This document shows, one piece after another, positions 1-7,179 of a DNA stretch of 10,332 nucleotides; position 1 is the first letter of the stretch, and the number at the start of each line of letters is the position of its first letter. The stretch covers positions 1 through 10,332 of the forward strand of contig JAITJY010000057.1 in assembly GCA_031278675.1 (NCBI GenBank), written 5' to 3'. This DNA is from Bifidobacteriaceae bacterium (GTDB taxonomy: Bacteria > Actinomycetota > Actinomycetes > Actinomycetales > WQXJ01). The notes beneath the pieces are model-generated. The model did not search any database. It had not been told where the DNA came from and saw nothing but the letters and a program-made list of their open reading frames with translations. The position numbers and the translations under genes are program-made.

Positions 1-746
1 CCAGCACCGGCACCAGCGCCAGCACTGCCACCGGCGCCAGCACTGCCACCAGCGCCAGCACCGCCCGCACCGGCACCACCGGCACCACCGGCACCAGCAA
101 GACCAGCCCCAGCACCAACACCCGCCCCAAACGCATCGCCGTGCCAGGATGCAACGTCACCGCAGTGACCCTAGCCCTGGCACCAGGCATCGCCGCCGGC
201 GCGATCGCCGCCGAAGACCTGGTCGCGGTCCTCGCCAACGGCGTATCGGGGGCCGGCAGGGCCCTCAAACCACACCTCGCAGCCAGCGAGATCCTCGGCT
301 CGGTCAGCCCATACGCGGTAGGCGGCTCCCACCGCCACATCCCCGAGATCATCCAGAACCTCCGCACCGCCGGAGCCGCCCGGGCCTCCATCAGCTTCAC
401 GCCGACCCTGGTCCCGGTAACGCGCGGCATCCTCGCGACCATAACCGCCCGCCCCGGACCCCACTTCGACCCGGACACCTACCGCACCGCGTGGCTAAGC
501 GCCTACGCCGACGAACCATTCGTCCACCTCCTACCGCCCGGCGAGTGGCCCTCAACCGGTGCCACACTCGGTGCCAACACTGCCCTGATCGGCCTGGCCT
601 ATGACCAACGCGCCGGGCGGATAGTCGCCGTAGCCGCCATCGACAACCTGGTCAAAGGCACCGCCGGAGCCGCCATCCAGTCCCTCAACCTCACATTCGG
701 CCTGCCAGAAGCGACCGGCCTGACAACCAACGGAGTAGCTCCATGA
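1..746 (+). CDS. argC: N-acetyl-gamma-glutamyl-phosphate reductase, 3' part
   Basis: This is the C-terminal part of ArgC, which reduces N-acetylglutamyl phosphate to the semialdehyde with NADPH in cytosolic arginine synthesis. The frame is open from position 3, and the 5' end lies outside the window. The family signature IAVPGC, with the catalytic Cys at 150-152, is followed by VSGAGRALKPH, GGSHRHIPEI (active-site His), FTPTLVPVTRGILAT and AIDNLVKGTAGAAIQSLNL, ending GVAP as in mycobacterial ArgC. Instead of the usual short stretch before the Cys, about 43 visible codons of Ser/Thr/Ala/Gly occur. Their third positions are nearly all C, which supports this frame. An internal GTG at 141 is not the start, because it would discard the NADPH-binding domain. 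The stop overlaps the argJ start by 4 nt (ATGA). Confidence 0.95.
   Translation, partial: STGTSASTATGASTATSASTARTGTTGTTGTSKTSPSTNTRPKRIAVPGCNVTAVTLALAPGIAAGAIAAEDLVAVLANGVSGAGRALKPHLAASEILGSVSPYAVGGSHRHIPEIIQNLRTAGAARASISFTPTLVPVTRGILATITARPGPHFDPDTYRTAWLSAYADEPFVHLLPPGEWPSTGATLGANTALIGLAYDQRAGRIVAVAAIDNLVKGTAGAAIQSLNLTFGLPEATGLTTNGVAP
15..98 (+). repeat. In-frame Ser/Thr/Ala/Gly repeat inside argC
   Basis: There are two kinds of short tandem repeat. An 18-nt unit (core gccagcactgccacc) runs at 15-32 and 33-50, with a degenerate copy at 51-68, encoding S/G-A-S-T-A-T. A 9-nt unit accaccggc then runs at 75-83 and 84-92 with partial copies on either side, encoding T-T-G. All periods are multiples of three, so copy-number changes would keep the ArgC frame. 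The low-complexity character continues to about 131 and may extend upstream of the window. Confidence 0.85.
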
Positions 747-1936
747 GCGTGACCACCCCCCAGGGGTTCAAAGCCGCCGGTGTGCCGGCAGGCCTGAAAC
801 ACAGCGGCGCCAAGGACATCGCATTAGTCGTGAACGATGCCGACCCCCGCCACGCCGCCGCCGCCGCAGTTTTCACATCCAACCGGTTCGCCGCCGCGCC
901 GGTGCGCCTCAGCCGCGAGCACATCGGGGCCGCGCTGAACGGGTTCACCGTGCCGCGTGCGGTCGTGTTGAACTCGGGCGGAGCCAACGCTTGCACCGGT
1001 GAGCGAGGCTATGAGGACGCAGTGGCCATGGCCGAACACACCGCCGACGAACTAGGTCTGCGCCGCGAAGAGGTCCTAGTGTGCTCGACCGGCCTGATTG
1101 GCGCACTGTTGCCGATGGACCGAGTGACAGCGGGCATCACCAACGCCGTAGCTGAACTCGGGAGCACACCCGCCTGCGCCCAAGCTGCCGCCGAAGCGAT
1201 CATGACCACCGACACAGTTCCTAAACAGGCCTGGGCTAGCGGCGGAGGCGGGAAGTACACCAGCGGCGCGATGGTCAAAGGTGCGGGGATGCTCGCCCCA
1301 GAGCTGGCGACCATGCTGGCGGTGATCACCACCGACGCGCTGGTGGACGGCCCGAGCGCGCAACAAGCGCTTGAACGCGCCTGCGAATATTCGTTCAACC
1401 GGATCGATTCAGACGGGTGCATGTCGACCAACGACACAGTTGTACTGCTCGCCTCCGGCGCCTCCAACTATCAACCAAACCCACAAGAGTTCACTGCGCA
1501 CCTGACCTCGCTCGCGCAAGACCTGGCACGCCGCCTCATCGCGGACGCGGAAGGCGCCCACCATGAGATAGCCGTCACGGTGACCGGGGCTCTGACGGAA
1601 GAAGGTGCGCTGGCGGTGGGGCGCGGCATCGTGCGCTCTAATCTGTTCAAAACCGCTATCGCGGGCAACGATCCGAACTGGGGGCGTATCCTGGCGGCGG
1701 CGGGGACGGTCCCGACGGAGGTGGCGCCGTTCGACCCGGATAGCGTCGATGTGCTGGTCGAAGGCGTGATGGTGGCGCGCGCTGGCGGGCTCGGCGAACC
1801 GCGCGAGGCGGTGAACTTGGCGGGGCGGCACCTTGCCCTGACAATTGACCTGCATGCGGGCGCCGCTCAGGCCACCATCTGGACCAATGATCTGACCCAT
1901 GACTACGTCTCGATCAACGCGGATTATTCGTCATGA
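743..1936 (+). CDS. argJ: Bifunctional ornithine acetyltransferase / N-acetylglutamate synthase
   Basis: ArgJ moves the acetyl group from N-acetylornithine to glutamate, closing the acetyl cycle; bifunctional forms also use acetyl-CoA. The 397-residue length is normal. The self-cleavage motif KGAGMLAPELATML is at about 179-192, with the nucleophile at Thr190, so the precursor should split into alpha (1-189) and beta (190-397) chains. Other family motifs are NSGGANACTG (77-86), STGLIG, SFNRIDSDG...STNDT, and the C-terminal INADYSS. CGGAG at 731-735 is a good ribosome binding site 7 nt before the ATG. Both ends overlap their neighbours by ATGA. Whether it is bifunctional or only transacetylating cannot be told from sequence; no argA-type gene is visible here. 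Confidence 0.97.
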   Translation: MSVTTPQGFKAAGVPAGLKHSGAKDIALVVNDADPRHAAAAAVFTSNRFAAAPVRLSREHIGAALNGFTVPRAVVLNSGGANACTGERGYEDAVAMAEHTADELGLRREEVLVCSTGLIGALLPMDRVTAGITNAVAELGSTPACAQAAAEAIMTTDTVPKQAWASGGGGKYTSGAMVKGAGMLAPELATMLAVITTDALVDGPSAQQALERACEYSFNRIDSDGCMSTNDTVVLLASGASNYQPNPQEFTAHLTSLAQDLARRLIADAEGAHHEIAVTVTGALTEEGALAVGRGIVRSNLFKTAIAGNDPNWGRILAAAGTVPTEVAPFDPDSVDVLVEGVMVARAGGLGEPREAVNLAGRHLALTIDLHAGAAQATIWTNDLTHDYVSINADYSS

Positions 1937-2883
1937 TGGGGCCTGAATTCGACACGCGGACGCACCTCAGCTCCGATCACAAGGCGGAGGTACTGATCGA
2001 GGCGTTGCCGTGGCTGCTGCGGTTCGGCGGCGCGGTCGTGGTGGTCAAATATGGCGGCAACGCGATGGTAGATCAGGACCTGAAACGGGCGTTTGCGCAG
2101 GATATGGTGTTTTTGCGGCGGGTTGGTCTGCGGCCGGTCGTGGTCCACGGGGGTGGGCCGCAGATCAACCAGATGCTGGCGCGGCTCGGGATCAAGGCGG
2201 AGTTCCAGGGCGGTCTGAGGGTCACCACCCCCGAGACCATGGATGTGGTCCGCATGGTGTTGACCGGCCAGGTCAGCCGCGAACTGGTGGGTCTGATCAA
2301 CCAGTTGGGGCCGTTCGCGGTCGGCTTGTCCGGTGAGGATGCGGGCTTGTTCCAGGCTCGGCGCCGCACCGTGACCCTCGAAGGTGAGGAGATCGATGTG
2401 GGCATGGTTGGCGATGTCGCTCATGTCAACCCGGGCGCCGTCCGTGACCTGTTGGAGGCGGGCCGCATCCCGGTGGTGTCCACCGTCGCCCCGGATGTGG
2501 CGGAGCCTACCCAGGTGCTGAATGTCAACGCCGACACGGCCGCCGCCGCGCTGGCGGTGGCGCTGGGCGCCCGGAAACTGGTGATCTTGACGGATGTCGA
2601 GGGCCTGTACCGCGACTGGCCGGACCGCGCCAGCCTGATCCACCTGATGAGTGTGCGTGAACTGGCGGACTTGTTGCCGTCCCTGGAGACCGGGATGCGT
2701 CCCAAGATGGAGGCGTGCCTGCGCGCGGTTCGCGGCGGCGTGCCTCAGGCCCACGTGATCGACGGCCGCCGCCCGCATTCCATCCTGAATGAGATTTTCA
2801 CCGACCAGGGTGTTGGCACCATGGTGATAGACCAGGGTCCCGCACCGGCCACGCGGCGAGGAGTGCACGATGCCGACCGGTGA
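1933..2883 (+). CDS. argB: Acetylglutamate kinase
   Basis: ArgB phosphorylates N-acetylglutamate with ATP, usually the feedback-controlled step when ArgJ recycles acetyl groups. The amino acid kinase fold is complete: VVVKYGGNAM at 36-45 (Lys39), HGGGPQI at 72-78 (acetylglutamate/phosphate site), GLSGEDAGLF, NVNADTAA at 197-204, LTDVEGLY, and GMRPKM at 254-259 with Lys258. The N-terminal helix before Lys39 and the HSILNEIFTDQGVGTM tail are typical of hexameric, arginine-inhibited enzymes, so feedback inhibition is inferred. The start is ATG at 1933 or, equally well, the adjacent ATG at 1936. There is no clear ribosome binding site, so translation probably depends on coupling with argJ through the ATGA overlap. 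The last codons overlap argD by 14 nt. Confidence 0.97.
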   Translation: MMGPEFDTRTHLSSDHKAEVLIEALPWLLRFGGAVVVVKYGGNAMVDQDLKRAFAQDMVFLRRVGLRPVVVHGGGPQINQMLARLGIKAEFQGGLRVTTPETMDVVRMVLTGQVSRELVGLINQLGPFAVGLSGEDAGLFQARRRTVTLEGEEIDVGMVGDVAHVNPGAVRDLLEAGRIPVVSTVAPDVAEPTQVLNVNADTAAAALAVALGARKLVILTDVEGLYRDWPDRASLIHLMSVRELADLLPSLETGMRPKMEACLRAVRGGVPQAHVIDGRRPHSILNEIFTDQGVGTMVIDQGPAPATRRGVHDADR

Positions 2884-4360
2884 CGTCTCCCTCCCGCCCG
2901 CCGCCGCTGCCGGCACCGTTGGGATGGCCCGGGACGCCGGGGTGGTCTGGCCGGGGGTGGCGCCGTCGGTGGGGGCTGAGTCTGGCCCGGACGGCGGGGT
3001 GGTTTGGCCGGGGGCGGCGCCGTCGGTGGGGGCTGAGTCTGGCCCGGGCGCCGCCGCAGCGGCGCTCGCGCGGTACCGGCGCGCCGCGCTCGGTGTTTTT
3101 CAGCCCAGCTTGGTGTTGGCCAGCGGCGAGGGCGCCCTGGTCAGGGATGTTGCGGGACGCGAATACTTGGATCTGCTCGGCGGGATTGCCGTCAACGTGT
3201 TGGGGCACGCCCATCCTGCCTGGGTGGACGCAGTGGCGCGCCAGGCGGGCCGCCTGGCTCATGTTTCCAACTTCTATGCCACCGAACCGCAGATCGAGTT
3301 GGCTGCCCGACTCCTCACGATCACTGGCGCTGATGGCGGTGGGCGGGTGTTCCTGGCGAACTCAGGGACAGAAGCCAACGAGGCCGCTCTCAAAGCGGTC
3401 TTGCGGCTGGGTGGCTCCCGCCACCGCATCCTGGCGCTCGAAGGAGCGTTCCACGGGCGGACTTTAGGTGCCCTTTCGCTCACCGCGAAAGAGTCCTACC
3501 GCAAACCGTATGATCCGTTCACCGGCCCGGTCGAGTTCTTGCCGCACGGCGACCTGGCAGCACTCACGGCTGCGTTCGCTGAGGGCGGCCTGGCTGCACT
3601 GGTCCTGGAAGTAATCCAGGGCGAGGCGGGGGTGCGGCCCTTGCCGCCAGGTTACCTGGCGGCCGCACGCCGGCTGACCGAACAGCACGGCGCCCTGCTC
3701 TGGATCGACGAGGTCCAGACCGGGATTGGCCGCACCGGGTATTGGATGGCCTACCAGGACCCGGCCTTCGCGGGCGAGCCCGCCGGGTCGGGGCGGGCCG
3801 GGGACAGCCCAGCCGGCTGCGGGCCGGCCGGGGACAGCCCAGCCGGGGATAGCGCCGCCGCGTGCGCCAACGCCGGGGTGCTGCCCGACATCGTCACACT
3901 CGCCAAGGGACTGGGTGGCGGGTTCCCGATCGGGGCTATGGTCGCAATGAACCAGCGCGCGGCGGGCCTGCTCCAAGTCGGTGACCATGGGACCACGTTC
4001 GGGGGGAACCCGTTGGCCAGCGCTGCGGCGCTCGCCACGCTGGACATAATTGAACGCGGCCACTTGACCGCCCACGCCCGCGAACTCGGGGCCCGCTGGC
4101 GGGCCGAATTAGCCAAGGTGGACGGCGTAAGGGCGGTGCGGGGAGCGGGCCTGCTGGTCGGGATTGTGCTGGAAGAACCAAACGCCCCGGCGGTGGTGCG
4201 CCGGGCGCAAGCGGCCGGTTTCCTGCTCAACGCGCCCACGCCGGATGTGCTGCGCCTGGCGCCGCCGCTGATCCTCAGCCAAGATCAGGCCGACCGGTTT
4301 ACGGCCGCGCTGGGGGGATTGCTGAAAGTGGACCCGCTGCAAGTGGAAGGGAACAGATGA
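2870..4360 (+). CDS. argD: Acetylornithine aminotransferase with two low-complexity insertions
   Basis: This is a PLP-dependent class III aminotransferase that makes N-acetylornithine from the semialdehyde using glutamate. Visible motifs are NSGTEANEAALK (164-175), FHGRTLGALS (194-203), EVIQGEAG, the LLWIDEVQTGIGRTG block (Asp280), TLAKGLGGG with the PLP lysine at Lys346, and HGTTFGGNP (373-381). At 496 residues it is about 100 longer than usual. The excess is a 60-residue N-terminal extension containing a tandem duplication and a roughly 38-residue insertion (297-334) between the DEVQTG and AKGLGGG motifs. The start at 2870 follows a strong GAGGAG site (2858-2863, 6 nt spacing) and overlaps argB by 14 nt. 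A start nearer the conserved domain is possible, but no comparable site was seen. Many ArgD proteins also act as succinyldiaminopimelate aminotransferase; this cannot be decided here. Confidence 0.95.
   Translation: MPTGDVSLPPAAAAGTVGMARDAGVVWPGVAPSVGAESGPDGGVVWPGAAPSVGAESGPGAAAAALARYRRAALGVFQPSLVLASGEGALVRDVAGREYLDLLGGIAVNVLGHAHPAWVDAVARQAGRLAHVSNFYATEPQIELAARLLTITGADGGGRVFLANSGTEANEAALKAVLRLGGSRHRILALEGAFHGRTLGALSLTAKESYRKPYDPFTGPVEFLPHGDLAALTAAFAEGGLAALVLEVIQGEAGVRPLPPGYLAAARRLTEQHGALLWIDEVQTGIGRTGYWMAYQDPAFAGEPAGSGRAGDSPAGCGPAGDSPAGDSAAACANAGVLPDIVTLAKGLGGGFPIGAMVAMNQRAAGLLQVGDHGTTFGGNPLASAAALATLDIIERGHLTAHARELGARWRAELAKVDGVRAVRGAGLLVGIVLEEPNAPAVVRRAQAAGFLLNAPTPDVLRLAPPLILSQDQADRFTAALGGLLKVDPLQVEGNR
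2939..3052 (+). repeat. 57-bp tandem duplication in the argD N-terminal extension
   Basis: Two adjacent 57-bp copies (2939-2995 and 2996-3052) differ at only four positions. Each encodes a 19-residue unit beginning GVVWPG and continuing APSVGAESGP. The copies lie between the argD start and the first conserved aminotransferase segment (ARYRRAALGVFQPS). The near identity suggests a recent duplication or gene conversion; the frame is preserved. Confidence 0.95.
3758..3871 (+). repeat. Gly/Ala/Ser/Pro insertion with 30-bp repeats inside argD
   Basis: This 114-nt segment (residues about 297-334) lies where family members go almost directly from GRTG..W.A.Q to AGV.PD. It contains a 20-nt block (gccggggacagcccagccgg) repeated exactly at 3797-3816 and 3827-3846, a 30-nt period encoding AGDSPAGCGP and AGDSPAGDSA. 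The exact insertion borders are estimated from family knowledge rather than an alignment. Confidence 0.85.
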
Positions 4361-5454
4361 TGCTGCGGCATTTCCTGAAAGACACGTCAATTACGCGCGA
4401 AGAGCAAACTTATATACTACGTTTGGCGCTGGAAATCAAGGCTGACCGGCTGAAATATCAGCCGTTGCGGGGCCCGCAAGCGGTCGCAATCATGACGGAC
4501 AAGCCAACTTTGCGCACCCAAGTCTCGTTTAGCGTGGGCGTAGCGGAACTCGGCGGCTATCCGATGTTCGTGGACAGCCGACTGGCGGGCGTGGGCCGGC
4601 GGGAGTCGATCGCGGATGTGACACGGGTGCTGACGCGCCAAACCAGCGCCATAGTGTGGCGCACCTACGGCCAGGACCGCCTCGAAGAGATGGCCGCCCA
4701 CGCCGCCGTCCCGGTGATCAACGCCCTGACCGACGACTACCACCCCTGCCAGGTGCTCGCCGACCTGATGACCATCGCGGTCCAGCGCGGCTCCGTGGAG
4801 GCGCTCGCGGGCGCCAAGCTCGCCTACTTGGGCGATGGCGCCAACAACATGGCCCAGTCCTACCTGTTGGGCGGGGCGCTCGCCGGGCTGAACGTGGTGA
4901 TCGCGACCCCCGAGGGTTACGCCCCGAAGCCGTCGGTCCTGGCCGAGGCCCGCGCGGTGGCGGCCGCAAACGGTGGGGCCGTGGCCGTCACCGCCGACCC
5001 GCACGCCGCGTTGACCAGCGCGAACGTTGTGGCGACCGATACGTGGGTGTCGATGGGTCAAGAGGACGATGCCGCCCACCGTCAAGCCCCGTTCGCCCCC
5101 TACCGGGTGGACGCGGCCGCCATGGCGCTAGCCGCGCCGGATGCGATCTTCATCCACTGCCTGCCGGCTTACCGCGGCAAAGAGGTCAGTGCGGATGTGA
5201 TCGACGGGCCGGCCTCACGCGTCTGGGACGAGGCCGAAAACCGCCTCCACGTCCAAAAAGCGCTGCTGATCTGGCTGCTGAGCCAACAAGACGGGACCGG
5301 CGGCGGGGCCGAGTCCGGGGCTGGCGCCGGGGCGGTGCGCGGGAGCGGCGGCGGGGCGGAGAGCGTGGCGGTGCGCGGGACCTGCGGCGGGGCGGAGAGC
5401 GCGGCGGAGCGCGGGACCGGCGGCGGGGCGGTGCGCGGGAGCGGGGCGCTATGA
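4357..5454 (+). CDS. argF: Ornithine carbamoyltransferase with repetitive C-terminal tail
   Basis: ArgF condenses ornithine and carbamoyl phosphate to citrulline. The body (1-312) aligns well from memory with mycobacterial ArgF: RHFLKD, the carbamoyl-phosphate loop KPTLRTQVSF (49-58), VWRTYGQ, HPCQVLADL (129-137), GDGANNMAQS, DTWVSMGQE (228-236, ornithine site), IHCLPAYRG (266-274, catalytic Cys268) and WDEAENRLHVQKALLIWLL. The SMG and HCLP motifs favour ornithine over acetylornithine or putrescine as substrate. Residues 313-365 are a Gly/Ala-rich repeat absent from usual 305-315-residue enzymes. The loop reads T-L-R-T instead of the common S-T-R-T. GGAAGG at 4345-4350 lies 6 nt before ATG 4357; ATG 4360 is an alternative start. 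ATGA overlaps link it to argD and argR. Confidence 0.96.
   Translation: MMLRHFLKDTSITREEQTYILRLALEIKADRLKYQPLRGPQAVAIMTDKPTLRTQVSFSVGVAELGGYPMFVDSRLAGVGRRESIADVTRVLTRQTSAIVWRTYGQDRLEEMAAHAAVPVINALTDDYHPCQVLADLMTIAVQRGSVEALAGAKLAYLGDGANNMAQSYLLGGALAGLNVVIATPEGYAPKPSVLAEARAVAAANGGAVAVTADPHAALTSANVVATDTWVSMGQEDDAAHRQAPFAPYRVDAAAMALAAPDAIFIHCLPAYRGKEVSADVIDGPASRVWDEAENRLHVQKALLIWLLSQQDGTGGGAESGAGAGAVRGSGGGAESVAVRGTCGGAESAAERGTGGGAVRGSGAL
5293..5451 (+). repeat. GC-rich repeat encoding the ArgF C-terminal tail
   Basis: The 53 codons after the conserved end of ArgF (WLLSQQD) are imperfect repeats, each starting G-T/S-x-G-G-A and most continuing E-S and ending in Arg. The units are 48, 36, 36 and 24 nt long, followed by GSGAL and the stop. 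The recurring DNA core is cggcggggcggagagcg. The tract is almost pure G and C, so polymerase slippage or recombination would be easy. Because every unit is a multiple of three, the stop that overlaps the argR start stays in register. Confidence 0.9.
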
Positions 5455-5966
5455 CGCGCGCAATCCCGGCTAGCAAAACTGCGCGGCGGGCGGCGATCAC
5501 TGAGATCATTCGCGGGGCGCGGGTCCCGTCGCAGGCGCGGCTGGCGGAACTGCTGAGCGAGGCGGGCCTGGATGTCACGCAGGCGACGCTGAGCCGCGAC
5601 CTGCTGGAACTGCGGGCAGGTAAGGTGCGTCTGGCGGACGGTTCGGTGATCTACGCGTTGCCCGCCGAGGGCGGGGAGCCGGCGCTAGAAGGCGGGCGCT
5701 CCCAGGAGATGCTCGCGGCGCGGTTGCGGCGGCTCGCCGCCGAACTGCTGGTCAGTGCTGAAGGGAGTGCGAATATGGTAGTGCTGCGGACGCCGCCGGG
5801 GGCGGCGCACTTCCTGGCTTCGGCGATTGACCAGTCCGTTTTCCCGGGGGTGATGGGGACCATCGCCGGCGATGACACGATTGTGCTGGTGACCAGGGAA
5901 GCGACGGGCGGTCCGCAGATTGCGGAACGTTTTAGAGATTTGGCAAACGAAGGAGAGCGTTCATGA
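5451..5966 (+). CDS. argR: Arginine repressor ArgR
   Basis: This is the hexameric arginine-dependent repressor of arginine genes. The 171 residues hold an N-terminal winged helix with SQARLAELL and the recognition segment VTQATLSRDLLEL (42-54), then the C-terminal oligomerisation and arginine-binding domain with NMVVLRTPPGAAHFLASAID (108-127) and GTIAGDDTIVL (136-146). The GDD motif contacts arginine in this family. The start at 5451 gives the normal length and overlaps the argF stop by ATGA. The frame is open far upstream, but that part is antiphase to argF and Arg-rich, so a longer start is unlikely. It probably represses the operon from a promoter upstream of argC, outside the window, and so controls its own expression. 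Confidence 0.96.
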   Translation: MTRAIPASKTARRAAITEIIRGARVPSQARLAELLSEAGLDVTQATLSRDLLELRAGKVRLADGSVIYALPAEGGEPALEGGRSQEMLAARLRRLAAELLVSAEGSANMVVLRTPPGAAHFLASAIDQSVFPGVMGTIAGDDTIVLVTREATGGPQIAERFRDLANEGERS

Positions 5967-7177
5967 GTGAACGGGTGGTGCTGGCCTATTCGGGCGGCTT
6001 GGACACGTCGGTGGCGATCGGCTGGATCGGGGAGGCGACCGGCGCGGAGGTGGTCGCCGTGGCGGTGGATGTGGGCCAAGGCGGTGAGAACCTGGAAACG
6101 ATTCGCGAGCGGGCGCTCGCCTGCGGCGCCGTCGAAGCATATGTGGCAGATGCTCGGGATGAGTTCGCGGCCGAATACTGTATGCCGGCGCTCGCGGCGA
6201 ATGCGTTGTATATGGAACGCTATCCGTTGGTTTCGGCGCTTTCGCGCCCGGTGATTGTCAAACATCTGGTCAAAGCTGCGCGGCAGTTCGGGGCCGGCAC
6301 GGTGGCCCACGGCTGCACCGGCAAGGGGAATGATCAGGTCCGGTTTGAGGTGTCCATCACGTCGTTGGCGCCGGACCTGAAATGTATTGCCCCGGTCCGG
6401 GATTTGGCGTTGACCCGGGCAGCCGCTATTGACTATGCGGAGCGGTATGCGCTGCCGATTGAGACAACGAAGTCTTCGCCGTTCTCGATTGATCAAAACG
6501 TGTGGGGCCGGGCGGTGGAAACTGGTTTCCTGGAGGATATTTGGAATGGCCCCACCAAGGATGTCTATACCTATACGGATGACCCGACGTTCCCGCCGGT
6601 GGAGGACGAACTGGTGATCCGGTTTGAGCGCGGGGTGCCGGTCGCGATCGACGGCCTGGCCGCGACTCCGCTCCAAGCGATCCAGGAGTTGAACCGGCGA
6701 GCCGGCGCCCAGGGCATTGGGCGGATCGACATGGTCGAAGACCGGCTGGTCGGAATCAAATCCCGGGAAGTTTATGAGGCTCCGGGCGCAATGGCCCTGA
6801 TCGAGGCGCACCGCGATCTGGAAGGGGTCACATTGGAGCGTGAATTGGCGCGGTTCAAGCGGGTCGTTGCGACCCGCTGGAGCGAACTGGTCTACGACGG
6901 GCTGTGGTTCAGCCCACTGAAGCATGCCCTTGACACGTTCATCGCCGAGACCCAGGAGTACGTTTCCGGTGAGATCCGCATGACCTTGCACGGTGGCCGC
7001 GCCACCGTGACTGGGCGCCGCTCTAGCACGTCGCTCTACGATTTCAATCTGGCCACCTATGACGAAGGCGATTCGTTTGACCAGTCTCACGCCCGCGGCT
7101 TCATTGAACTGTTCGGGATGCAGTCCAAGCTCGCGGCCGCCCGCGCCCACAACCAAAGCCAGCCAGACGCTCATTGA
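5963..7177 (+). CDS. argG: Argininosuccinate synthase
   Basis: ArgG joins citrulline and aspartate with ATP (to AMP and pyrophosphate) to form argininosuccinate. The 404-residue protein has the normal family length and domain order: the ATP pyrophosphatase loop AYSGGLDTS at 8-16, the second signature AHGCTGKGNDQVRFE at 115-129, ETTKSSPFSIDQNVWGR, and the C-terminal multimerisation arm. It has a strong ribosome binding site, AAGGAG at 5950-5955, 7 nt before ATG, besides the ATGA overlap with argR. This may allow more independent translation. It is the last gene of the operon, and the next gene is convergent, so argH must be elsewhere. No low-complexity insertion is seen. Confidence 0.98.
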   Translation: MSERVVLAYSGGLDTSVAIGWIGEATGAEVVAVAVDVGQGGENLETIRERALACGAVEAYVADARDEFAAEYCMPALAANALYMERYPLVSALSRPVIVKHLVKAARQFGAGTVAHGCTGKGNDQVRFEVSITSLAPDLKCIAPVRDLALTRAAAIDYAERYALPIETTKSSPFSIDQNVWGRAVETGFLEDIWNGPTKDVYTYTDDPTFPPVEDELVIRFERGVPVAIDGLAATPLQAIQELNRRAGAQGIGRIDMVEDRLVGIKSREVYEAPGAMALIEAHRDLEGVTLERELARFKRVVATRWSELVYDGLWFSPLKHALDTFIAETQEYVSGEIRMTLHGGRATVTGRRSSTSLYDFNLATYDEGDSFDQSHARGFIELFGMQSKLAAARAHNQSQPDAH

Positions 7178-7179
7178 TC

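Noticed and set aside
1..131. Repeat tract as a CRISPR array or Pro/Ala-rich linker in another frame
   Set aside because: Units are 9-18 nt with no unique spacers, so not CRISPR. Frame 1 reads Pro/Ala but does not connect to a gene, while the Ser/Thr frame leads straight into ArgC.
1924..2916. 330-codon open frame on the minus strand
   Set aside because: It lies wholly over argB in the opposite strand; the product is His/Arg-rich without domains.
4656..5966. 436-codon frame suggesting a large Arg-rich fusion to ArgR
   Set aside because: Only the last 171 codons are ArgR; the earlier part is out of frame with the clear ArgF protein, and argR has a normal start overlapping the argF stop.
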